Assembly: GCA_910585605.1 (NCBI GenBank)
Contig: CAJUFL010000059.1
Location: 1-21,865 of the forward strand
DNA: 21,865 nucleotides
Source of the DNA: an uncultured Lachnospiraceae bacterium
GTDB taxonomy: Bacteria > Bacillota > Clostridia > Lachnospirales > Lachnospiraceae
Reading direction: 5' to 3'
This document shows positions 16,001 to 21,865 of this stretch, one piece after another (the stretch's first letter is position 1; each line of letters begins with the position of its first letter). The notes under the pieces were generated by a model. It was not told where the DNA came from, did not search any database, and saw only the letters and a program-made list of their open reading frames with translations. The position numbers were made by a program, and so were the translations under genes.

Positions 16001-16943
16001 TCTTACTTTCATCCAGTTTTTCCTGTCTTTCCTTTAGAATCTGCGTCAGACTTCCTAAAACCTGATCCCTCATTTTTTCCGAGTTAATACACCCGGATAC
16101 ATTTAATGCATTTAGTCTTAAATGAGGATACCATCGCATCCATTGAAAATCTTTATTATATTTTCCGTCATAGATAACCACAATCTCTACATCATGATAG
16201 CTTTGAAAAAACGTTATTTGGGAAACAATAATCTTTATTTGCTCATGCACATTTTCTTTCTCTCCCACCAATCCAAGATGTGCATTTTTAAGATCAATCA
16301 CAACCGGTTTATTGGGCAGCATTTTTGCTTCTTCACGAATACTTTTTGCCTCTGTAATCAGTTCATCCTCTTCCATTGAAAGTTCATCATGCTGAATAAT
16401 AATCGGGAAGGATATCTCTGTATCTGTATGTCCAAGCACCAGGTGGAGAAAGTCCTTATCATTGTAACTTCTTTCATAGAGCCTGTGGCTTCTCCCGGCT
16501 ATCATAGCTTCTAATTTATCTAACGCCGGATAATTATATGCATCCGCTACTAATTCTGCTTCCTTTCTTTCATAAATCTCTTTCCTAAGCTTCAAAAGAT
16601 ATTCTTCATAAAAAACCTTACGTTTCTTATTGAGCTTCTTACACTCCTTACGGTCACTGACAAATTTGGCAATAGACACAATTAAAGTAACCAGTGTACC
16701 TGAAACAGACATTAATACATAAGAACTCTGCTTCATAAAAATACTGACTGCCACCGTAACCAGCATCATACATAATGTAGGTGCAATAAGCTGAATGATT
16801 CCCCCCTTAGGCGGTTCTATTTTTTGAGGAGGATTCTCAATTTCTATTTGTGCCATATCTATCTTTTTAACCAGTCTCGGAGAACGTCTATAACGGATCT
16901 CTTCCTTATACCATTCTGCAATATTAGATGTCTGACTACTCAT
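13035..16943 (-). CDS. essC: EssC-like FtsK/SpoIIIE-type secretion ATPase
   Basis: 1,302 residues, the membrane-bound motor of T7SSb. Two transmembrane segments (~49-69 and ~73-95) follow a short cytosolic N-terminus. Three FtsK/SpoIIIE ATPase modules have P-loops GTTGSGKS (486-493), GSSGFGKT (826-833) and GTSQSGKT (1106-1113). Each has a Walker B-type strand: FLISDEF, ILFIDNYD and VVLVEEWDD. S. aureus EssC is ~1,480 residues and begins with two FHA domains, which are absent here. ATG 16943 is supported by AGGAGGAG and overlaps the essB stop by 8 bp; a longer frame to 16985 would begin deep inside essB. It selects substrates through their helical export signals. Confidence 0.95.
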   Translation of the reverse strand: MSSQTSNIAEWYKEEIRYRRSPRLVKKIDMAQIEIENPPQKIEPPKGGIIQLIAPTLCMMLVTVAVSIFMKQSSYVLMSVSGTLVTLIVSIAKFVSDRKECKKLNKKRKVFYEEYLLKLRKEIYERKEAELVADAYNYPALDKLEAMIAGRSHRLYERSYNDKDFLHLVLGHTDTEISFPIIIQHDELSMEEDELITEAKSIREEAKMLPNKPVVIDLKNAHLGLVGEKENVHEQIKIIVSQITFFQSYHDVEIVVIYDGKYNKDFQWMRWYPHLRLNALNVSGCINSEKMRDQVLGSLTQILKERQEKLDESKKESKFLPHYIFIIDEPKLIMDHSIMEYLDKDGKALGFSIIYTSYFQADLPEYIGTVFSIDNSAEGTLLLNEKELVGKQLTLNHVGNVDLEKLARNTGILKHEQGVVSHIPESITFFEMYQVERPEDLHVRERWQKNESHKSLAVPLGVRAKDDYVSLNLHEKAHGPHGLVAGTTGSGKSEIVQSYILSLAVNFHPYEVGFLLIDYKGGGMANLFKDLPHLLGTITNLDGSESMRAMASIKSELARRQQIFSQYEVNHINAYNKLFKLGKAKEPLPHLFLISDEFAELKKEQPDFMSELISAARIGRSLGIHLILATQKPTGVVDDQIWTNSKFKLALKVQNEGDSKEIIKTPDAAFITQAGRAYLQVGNNEIYELFQSAWSGAAYSVNDEGEMVDERVYLVNDLGQGELINQDLSKQEDGNQIKATQLDVVVSHIHDMFAKENLPRVKSPWLPSLKRLIVNPYIQKERIQDRKGQEETDLTVHLGMVDIPEQQKQIEYRMDIPEDGNLSIYGSSGFGKTFTLSSIMLELALKNPASQLHFYIMDFGNSGLISFKNLPHTADYMSLDEMEKIDKFLNLMQEEIKRRKRSFAKASAMNFAMYNQVAEERLPAIILFIDNYDVIREMENDMETVLTQFTRDGVGIGIYTVITATRTSAVRYTVQNNFKNKLALFMYDESDIQAVVGRPPYALGEIKGRGFVKLENVNQIQLYTVADAGNLLDYMEQVKCYVEEIDQVYTGKRPKAIPMLPDELTLNNLWTYCESVSANMIPIGLDAENVEVQYLDLNQHRQILIGTSQSGKTNLLKVLLAAIDSSISIYLIDSKASELIACQSQENITYISCEKESIIGLGELLARVMEERKNGYEKERETNPELIPKMYYEQQPNVVVLVEEWDDFAEYMEDYETEQVQSVMTMLDQCGITLITTAGSGHLRGYDPVTQYIKEAMYGVILGNPSEQSVFDVPYMRDSNSDVSLGYVTAKGKLTKVKIPLI

Positions 16944-18057
16944 CCTTCTCCTCCTGTGTACTGTATTTTTCTGACATGGCATCAATCCTCCCCTGAAGTT
17001 CCTCTAACGCACTACTCTTTTCTGTTCCAGATAACCCCATGTCCGACTCTAACATCCTCTTCTCTTTTAAATATGCGTACAGCAGCAACTCATCATCTGA
17101 ATACAGCCTTGCTATATCCTCTGCCTCCGCAACATTCATACTTCCCAGCTGAATCCAATATTCCAGCATTTTTTCATCGCCATCGGGAAACATCCGAGAA
17201 AGAATATTATCTTTTTGTTCAGCAGTTAGATCTTCCCCTTTTACATAGGAAACCGCCAATGCATATTTCTGCCTGCCATTCATATCCGAAAGATGTACCC
17301 CTTTTCCTATATCAATCGCACTGACATAATCTCCCATAATATAACTATCATAAATTCCGGCAACCATCTGCAGCTGCTTTATCTGATAAAAATATAAATA
17401 GCTAAGAATTCCAGCTGCTCCTGCAATAAGCAAAATGGAAATTGCAATATATACATTTTTTATACGATTAGTAGAACGTTTTATTTCCATCATCCTTTTA
17501 TTCTTTTTTTCCAGTTCATCACTATAGAATTGTTCCATTAATGCAGAAATCGCATTTACCTCTTTTACCTCATATAACTTTGCAAGCATTGAGTTTCTTT
17601 TCAGCAGAGCCATTCCACCTTTTAAATAATCCTCATACTGATATCTGTTTTGTAATATATAACCAGCTAATGCTTTATATTCCTCCAGAAAATGCTCCTG
17701 TGTTCCCTGATAATCTACAGGCTGTATATCCTTATGCATCACATAAACATTCCCCCTATAATCATAAAAAAGATTATCCGGTCCCATAGAGAATTCATAA
17801 TATAACCTTAACTGCTCCAGTTTATATACCTGTTCCAGCACTATCAGCTGCAGCAGTCTGTCTTCCTTCTTTAAAGCAGTAAACGGTCTGGTATGACTGG
17901 TGTCATAAACAATTACTACATCCTCTTCTTTCTCAGTGATGCGGCAGGGTAATACACATGCTACTTCCTCTTCTAACCTTCTATAATCTTCTTTTGCTAC
18001 CTTTAGTCCTGATTTTTTGATTGTAATTACAATTTCTTTTGTGTATTTTCCTTTCAT
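16936..18057 (-). CDS. essB: EssB/YukC membrane component of the T7SS
   Basis: 373 residues. The cytosolic N-terminal domain (1-195) is the pseudokinase-like fold of the family (RLLQLIVLEQVYKLEQLRL, then FSMGPDNLFYDYRGNVYVMH). One transmembrane helix lies at ~202-224 (IAISILLIAGAAGILSYLYF). The external C-terminal domain is helical (QLQMVAGIYDSYIMGDYVSA and onward), ending in a charged tail. Size and layout match S. aureus EssB and B. subtilis YukC, which bridge EsaA-type and EssC subunits. GGGAGG precedes ATG 18057. It lies 3 bp after esaB and overlaps essC. Confidence 0.93.
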   Translation of the reverse strand: MKGKYTKEIVITIKKSGLKVAKEDYRRLEEEVACVLPCRITEKEEDVVIVYDTSHTRPFTALKKEDRLLQLIVLEQVYKLEQLRLYYEFSMGPDNLFYDYRGNVYVMHKDIQPVDYQGTQEHFLEEYKALAGYILQNRYQYEDYLKGGMALLKRNSMLAKLYEVKEVNAISALMEQFYSDELEKKNKRMMEIKRSTNRIKNVYIAISILLIAGAAGILSYLYFYQIKQLQMVAGIYDSYIMGDYVSAIDIGKGVHLSDMNGRQKYALAVSYVKGEDLTAEQKDNILSRMFPDGDEKMLEYWIQLGSMNVAEAEDIARLYSDDELLLYAYLKEKRMLESDMGLSGTEKSSALEELQGRIDAMSEKYSTQEEKDE

Positions 18058-18060
18058 CCA

Positions 18061-18309
18061 CTAATCCTCCCAATCCGATATATCTAATATATCTGCTGTA
18101 AAAACGGCATTTTCTTCATAAGAAATTTCCCCATTTAACGTTTTCCCCATTCTCCAGGACGAAACCCTGTATTTTCGTTCATCAGGATTAAGACAGAGAA
18201 AGTGGTTTTCATATAATATTTGTAATGTATTATGGATACATTGATTAGAAGGCACTCGAATATCAATTGACTCCATATTATTTTGCCGGATTGTAAGTGT
18301 TATCAACAT
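18061..18309 (-). CDS. esaB: EsaB/YukD ubiquitin-like T7SS protein
   Basis: 82 residues, about the size of YukD and EsaB. The N-terminal strand MLITLTIRQN, the central helix (NQCIHNTLQILYENHF) and the late turn ENAVFTADILDIS fit the ubiquitin-like fold. I keep ATG 18309 because the first beta strand requires it; AAGGGG lies upstream. This makes a 32-bp overlap with the essA-like gene. EsaB-type proteins are needed for full T7SS activity. Sequence similarity is low, as usual in this family, so the call rests on size, strand pattern and gene order. Confidence 0.8.
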   Translation of the reverse strand: MLITLTIRQNNMESIDIRVPSNQCIHNTLQILYENHFLCLNPDERKYRVSSWRMGKTLNGEISYEENAVFTADILDISDWED

Positions 18310-18679
18310 TTTCCTTTTTCCCCTTCTTTCCTGTAATTCCGAATATCAACATACTGATTAACAGCCCTACCAGAATACTCCCTAATAGTACATAATAGTT
18401 TCCATATCTTTCGGTAACATTTTGTGTTTGAAGAACTATCTGGCTGTTCTCCAAAAACATATTTTCAATAAGCTGTTTTGCAGCAGTATTGTTATCTATA
18501 CCTGTAAAACACCCCTCAATTAAAGAACTTTCCCTATCCTTTTCTTTCCTTTTTACTGCTTTTATCGTTAATTCATAATCATCTGTAAATAATTGCAGAT
18601 AATTTATATCCGTCAGAGAAGAGTAACTCTCATTTTTTTCTTTTAACGAATCTGTATCCAAATCTAATCGACTGTCCAT
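18278..18679 (-). CDS. essA: EssA-like single-pass membrane protein
   Basis: 133 residues. A charged N-terminal region of ~94 residues is followed by one transmembrane helix (~95-115, YYVLLGSILVGLLISMLIFG) and a short basic tail (KKGKKE). This C-terminal anchor and overall size match EssA of S. aureus, and the position between esxA/esaA and esaB fits the same gene. AGAGGA lies seven bases before ATG 18679. EssA is an essential core component whose exact role is unclear. I see no diagnostic sequence motif, so identity rests on topology and order. Confidence 0.65.
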   Translation of the reverse strand: MDSRLDLDTDSLKEKNESYSSLTDINYLQLFTDDYELTIKAVKRKEKDRESSLIEGCFTGIDNNTAAKQLIENMFLENSQIVLQTQNVTERYGNYYVLLGSILVGLLISMLIFGITGKKGKKENVDNTYNPAK

Positions 18680-18698
18680 ATATTATCCTCTTTGTAAA

Positions 18699-18727
18699 AC
18701 AGCCCTCCACCAAGGCGAAAGGCTGTT
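18699..18727 (-). terminator. Hairpin between esxA and essA (attenuator or mRNA stabiliser)
   Basis: On the minus strand AACAGCC (18727-18721) pairs with GGCTGTT (18705-18699). The inside extends the stem through CGCC/GGTG and G-U pairs, leaving a very small loop. Only four T follow (TTTTAC), so termination is probably partial. A 3' hairpin after a WXG100 gene would raise its mRNA relative to downstream genes, matching the high demand for EsxA. Confidence 0.6.
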
Positions 18728-18732
18728 CCTCA

Positions 18733-19023
18733 TTATGCGTTTAATTTCTTTGCAATATCACTATCAGCGTCTGCCATAATCTTGCTGATATCCCGAACCT
18801 GCTTTGCGAGATCATGAACCAGTTTTTCAGTCTTTGCAAAACCTGGTTTTAAACCATTATACTGCGTCATAAAAGCAGTACTTGCGGAACCATCCCAAGC
18901 TCCACACAGCTGTGTGACTAATGTGGTCATTTTTGTCACAACTCGTTTTAACTCGTCACCCTGCTTGTCCAACTGAGATGCCTTTGTTGTCATTTCAGCT
19001 GGATCCATTTTAATTTTTGCCAT
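18733..19023 (-). CDS. esxA: EsxA-like WXG100 secreted protein
   Basis: 96 residues, a canonical WXG100 helical hairpin: helix 1 (residues 7-40), turn with W43-D44-G45 (GAWDGSASTAF), helix 2 (47-95). Such proteins form antiparallel dimers and are exported by T7SS, and they are both substrate and structural helper. The C-terminal region (VRDISKIMADADSDIAKKL) is helical, but I see no clear Y-x-x-x-[DE] signal; this varies in Firmicutes. AGGAGG lies just upstream. It follows the esaA-like gene by 19 bp and is followed by a strong hairpin. Confidence 0.96.
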   Translation of the reverse strand: MAKIKMDPAEMTTKASQLDKQGDELKRVVTKMTTLVTQLCGAWDGSASTAFMTQYNGLKPGFAKTEKLVHDLAKQVRDISKIMADADSDIAKKLNA

Positions 19024-19042
19024 AGTCTTTACCTCCTATAAT

Positions 19043-21532
19043 TTATAACAAATCCTGTTTATCCAGGCTTTTGTTTCGGTGTTTTACTTCCCTCATTATC
19101 AGTACTCCTCCTGCAAGACAAATCCCGATTCCCAATAAAATCAGAATTATTTTCTGTATCTTGTCATCCTTTAAATCTACTCCCTGATCCGACTGAATCT
19201 GCATACTTCTCTGTACCGATAAGTCTTCGTATTTCAGAGGATTGGTTATATAAGTATATATTTCCCGGTTTTCCAGATGGCCCAGCCGGGAATATGGCAG
19301 TACTGCCATTACGCTTTTCAACAACTCATTATTTTCCATATTTATTTTTTGCCGGTTTTCCATAATAGAACTTAACTCTTTTTTAATATTGGCATGTGTA
19401 TCTTGATTTGCTTTCTTTATACTTTTCTCCCATAAATCTAAATTTTTATTATTTAACTCATTCGCCTTATTTAAATATGTTGTATATTCCTTTCCTTTTT
19501 CACTGACTGCTGTCTGAATTTTATTGACAGTCTCCTTTATATCCGTTTCCAGCTTTAATTTTTCTTTTTGATTTCCATAACTTTCAATAGAAAAATTTGA
19601 TAATCCTGTATTTAAATTAGCCCAAAGAGTTTCCATTCCATGGAAACTTGCCGTAATATTACTGCAATTTGTCGATACAATCGGTTCAATTATCTTTCCC
19701 TCTATCTCATAGCTTAAACTTTGCACATCTATCCCTTCAGGATCATCCGTATACTGAAATAACTTCTTTTCTATTTCACTTTGCTGTTCCTTCGACCTGG
19801 GAACTTTTTCAACTGTGTTTTCCGTTGTTTCCCCTGTAACATCATTTTCAGTCGTTTCTGTAGTATTTTCCGCAGGCTCTTCCTTATCTTTTTCCTCTTT
19901 CGCTGTATTTTTTATTACTGCTTTGGAAGAATTTTCTTCTGTTGCATCTTCCTCTACAGATTCCGGGTGTAGCAACGGAACAGGAAGCGTTATCTCAGGA
20001 TTATAATAAGTCTCTATCACTCCGCTAATATCTTCCTCTTCTGGATTTTCCCCTAACGAAAGAAATATACTTTCTGTATCATCTCCCTCTACCCCACCAT
20101 ATTTAACGAGATCATCGCACAACCATATCCTGGCAGATTCCATAAATTTATCATTTTTCTTCCCTTCAATCATCTGGGCAACTTCACAAATATCATTTTT
20201 TACAGCATCATAAAAATCATTTTGTGAATCTTCATCTAAATTATAACTGGTTAAACTATTTGCCAAATCCTGTAATGCTTTTATATTATTTTCATTGATT
20301 GCCACATTGTTACTTATACATTCTCTTATCTCATTGATATTTCTTTGCATTTGATCCTTTATACCCTCATTTTTATTCTGAATAATCTTCAATTGATTAC
20401 ACAGCTCGCTCATATATTCATCTATTTTTAAAGAGTTTATATTAATATATAAATCGTCTGTCATCTTGTCTTCAAAGTTAATTCCGACTTCGTTAGATGC
20501 TCTTTTTCTCATTAATACCTTATAATGATTTTTCATATATTCCTTCTGATTTTCAACAATCTTTCCCCGTGCATCAGATAACTGTTCTTCGTATTCATAC
20601 TCTATATATCCATTATAATTATCAAGAATCTGCTGATTGTAATCCTCCTTCCACTTTTGAAAACCGGAATTACAATTATCGGCAAAAGCTTTTACCACTT
20701 TTATATTATTTGTTTCCTCATCCCTATCCAGCTGCAGACCTTCAAAAGCTGTTAATCCTGTATTTAATTTCTCCAACTGTTCATCCATTTTTGAGGAAGA
20801 TGCAATCATTTTATCGTAAGCCGCCTGTGCTTTTTCCGACTCAGCTTTATAGCTGTTAGATAAACCGGTTAAATCCGACTGTAGCTTATTATATGTATCT
20901 GCTAAATTCAGTTCTTTAATATTGTCGTCCATATGCTGTCTCTTAGGATACTCCGGATCTGCAATCAAACCAGTCTTAGTAAACTTCAAAATATTTTGTA
21001 CATCTTTTTTGTCATTTTCTAATATTCCGGATGAATGATCCTGAACATTATGTACTTCCTTCAATATAGCATCCAAATATACATATTCCATGTTGATACC
21101 AAGTCCATCGTTAAAATCCGTAATATCTGCAATCACACTTTCTCTAACGGTATTATCTAAATCCGGGTTAATCTTAAAAAGAATATTGCTTTTAATCGGC
21201 TCATTATTAATACTTTCCACGTTTTTTGAAAATGCAGCAGGAATAATAATATATGCAGCATACAAATTATTTCCCAGTCCCAGTCGGGCATGCTCCAAAC
21301 CTGTCATTTCAAAATTATCCTTTAACGTACCAATAAATTCCATTGCATAGTATTTCTGAATTTTATTTATGGATACTCCCTCATCCAAATTAACTAATGC
21401 AATCTTATTAATTGTTAATGGCGACTTTTCCTGTGCCCTACTGCTCATATATGCTCCCATAAAAATGCAGACTGCTATTACAATAATCTCCAAACATATA
21501 AATCCAATACTTCTTATTAGTTTTTTCATCAT
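19043..21532 (-). CDS. esaA: EsaA/YueB-like T7SS membrane protein, reduced form
   Basis: 829 residues. The N-terminal membrane helix (~8-28) is followed by an external domain that begins with the YhgE/Pip-type signature IALVNLDEG (44-52). A long helical region follows (DTYNKLQSDLTGLSNSYKAE and onward), with an acidic Thr/Glu-rich disordered linker (~525-590) and another coiled-coil region. A single C-terminal helix (~796-815, IILILLGIGICLAGGVLIM) and a basic tail close the protein. S. aureus EsaA (~1,009 residues) and B. subtilis YueB have one N-terminal and five C-terminal helices; here only one C-terminal helix remains. ATG 21532 has GGGTGG five bases upstream. It is the first gene of the operon and forms the extracellular arrow-like shaft in known systems. 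Confidence 0.88.
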   Translation of the reverse strand: MMKKLIRSIGFICLEIIVIAVCIFMGAYMSSRAQEKSPLTINKIALVNLDEGVSINKIQKYYAMEFIGTLKDNFEMTGLEHARLGLGNNLYAAYIIIPAAFSKNVESINNEPIKSNILFKINPDLDNTVRESVIADITDFNDGLGINMEYVYLDAILKEVHNVQDHSSGILENDKKDVQNILKFTKTGLIADPEYPKRQHMDDNIKELNLADTYNKLQSDLTGLSNSYKAESEKAQAAYDKMIASSSKMDEQLEKLNTGLTAFEGLQLDRDEETNNIKVVKAFADNCNSGFQKWKEDYNQQILDNYNGYIEYEYEEQLSDARGKIVENQKEYMKNHYKVLMRKRASNEVGINFEDKMTDDLYININSLKIDEYMSELCNQLKIIQNKNEGIKDQMQRNINEIRECISNNVAINENNIKALQDLANSLTSYNLDEDSQNDFYDAVKNDICEVAQMIEGKKNDKFMESARIWLCDDLVKYGGVEGDDTESIFLSLGENPEEEDISGVIETYYNPEITLPVPLLHPESVEEDATEENSSKAVIKNTAKEEKDKEEPAENTTETTENDVTGETTENTVEKVPRSKEQQSEIEKKLFQYTDDPEGIDVQSLSYEIEGKIIEPIVSTNCSNITASFHGMETLWANLNTGLSNFSIESYGNQKEKLKLETDIKETVNKIQTAVSEKGKEYTTYLNKANELNNKNLDLWEKSIKKANQDTHANIKKELSSIMENRQKINMENNELLKSVMAVLPYSRLGHLENREIYTYITNPLKYEDLSVQRSMQIQSDQGVDLKDDKIQKIILILLGIGICLAGGVLIMREVKHRNKSLDKQDLL

Positions 21533-21598
21533 ACACACCACCCGTTCACTAAAAACATTAAGATCTCAAGCAATTATCCCCTTAAATTGCTACTTGTA

Positions 21599-21720
21599 AT
21601 AATACAGGAAAATGTGAATTAATGTAACCCACTACACTTCCCATTAATGTAACATATAATTCTCAATTCTTTACAAAAGTACCGTTTTTCAAGGAAAAAA
21701 ATATTATAAAAATTTTTAAA
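21599..21720 (-). promoter_or_regulatory. Promoter and upstream control region of the T7SS operon
   Basis: On the minus strand TTACAT (21627 to 21622), 17 bp and TATTAT (21604 to 21599) form the promoter. An 11-bp direct repeat GTTACATTAAT occurs at the -35 box (21628-21618) and exactly 25 bp upstream (21653-21643). Further upstream is the block TTGAAAAAC then GTACTTTT (about 21676-21697). The whole ~99-bp stretch upstream of the -10 is ~74% identical to 8922-9020. The weak -35 plus paired upstream repeats suggests an activated promoter. Confidence 0.75.
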
Positions 21721-21747
21721 TTAATTATTTTCCTGTTAAAAGCCAAC

Positions 21748-21774
21748 AAAAAAAAAGACAGACTTTCATCTGCC
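21748..21774 (-). terminator. Intrinsic terminator of the gene to the right of the window
   Basis: On the minus strand GGCAGA (21774-21769) pairs with TCTGTC (21762-21757), including one G-U pair, around a six-base loop. Nine T (21756-21748) follow. It lies 26 bp downstream of the partial gene end at 21800 and separates it from the T7SS operon. Confidence 0.75.
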
Positions 21775-21799
21775 GCCTCATTATATTTTATATTATTTT

Positions 21800-21865
21800 C
21801 TACAACCCTAAACCGGATTTCCCTGAATTATTCCATGGATATTGATTTACTGGCAACCAGCGATT
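21800..21865 (-). CDS. 3' end of an unidentified gene (partial)
   Basis: The minus strand is open from the window edge for 21 codons (NRWLPVNQYPW, ending GKSGLGL) to TAG at 21802-21800. The terminator directly downstream supports a real gene end. It is too short for identification. Confidence 0.45.
   Translation of the reverse strand, partial: NRWLPVNQYPWNNSGKSGLGL

Noticed and set aside
16944..16985. Longer EssC start adding 14 residues
   Set aside because: It lies inside essB with no ribosome site, and the added residues (arginine-rich) are not family-like; ATG 16943 has a strong site.
21618..21653. GTTACATTAAT direct repeats as a classical LytTR (AgrA) site
   Set aside because: The spacing is 25 bp, not the usual 21-22 bp, and the half-sites miss the AG/TG end of the consensus. 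Kept as a repeat of unknown regulator, not claimed as an AgrA site.
1..21865. CRISPR arrays, transposases, tRNA or rRNA genes, phage genes
   Set aside because: I saw no regularly spaced short repeats, no transposase-like protein and no RNA gene structure. The only large repeat is the toxin module duplication.

Overview
The window is AT-rich, with strong AGGAGG-type ribosome binding sites, tight ATGA overlaps and Firmicutes-type gene families. It most likely comes from a Clostridia-class Firmicute, perhaps a gut Lachnospiraceae; this is inferred from gene content, not from a marker gene. Almost everything is on the minus strand. The main content is a complete type VIIb secretion system (T7SSb) with a cargo region of polymorphic toxins and immunity genes, next to an agr-like peptide quorum-sensing locus.

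Right half (21532 to 9384, minus strand). One long transcription unit starts at a recognisable promoter (-35 at 21622-21627, -10 at 21599-21604). Its order is esaA-like, esxA (WXG100), essA-like, esaB, essB, essC, a DUF4176-like gene, two small helical proteins resembling LXG-toxin partner proteins (Lap), a toxin with a PD-(D/E)XK-like nuclease tail, and two immunity-type genes. It ends at a strong intrinsic terminator (9079-9130). The EssC has no FHA domains and the EsaA-like protein has only two membrane segments, so the machine is a reduced variant of the staphylococcal one.

Middle (9020 to 4671, minus strand). A second unit starts just after that terminator, from a promoter whose upstream ~100 bp is ~74% identical, without gaps, to the esaA promoter region. 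It carries a second toxin whose first 336 residues are identical to the first toxin but whose C-terminal domain differs (a 1,047-bp direct repeat), and its immunity candidate. Then comes a decayed pair: a 5'-truncated, frameshifted AHH-type HNH nuclease toxin and a frameshifted ankyrin-SUFU immunity gene. Both frameshifts are one-base losses in homopolymers.

Left part (4227 to 239). A dual-HTH XRE regulator, a LytTR response regulator (AgrA-like) and a GHKL histidine kinase (AgrC-like) form a minus-strand operon that meets agrB-agrD (plus strand) tail to tail. The AgrD peptide has no cysteine where the thiolactone is expected but has a Ser-Phe-Leu-Phe-Phe core, which suggests a serine-lactone signal. 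A single-domain XRE regulator lies divergent from agrB. Partial genes run off both ends of the window.

Working model (inference): the agr-like circuit and XRE regulators control contact-dependent antagonism through the T7SS. The two near-identical promoter modules would co-express the secretion machine with its main toxin and the duplicated toxin cassette.
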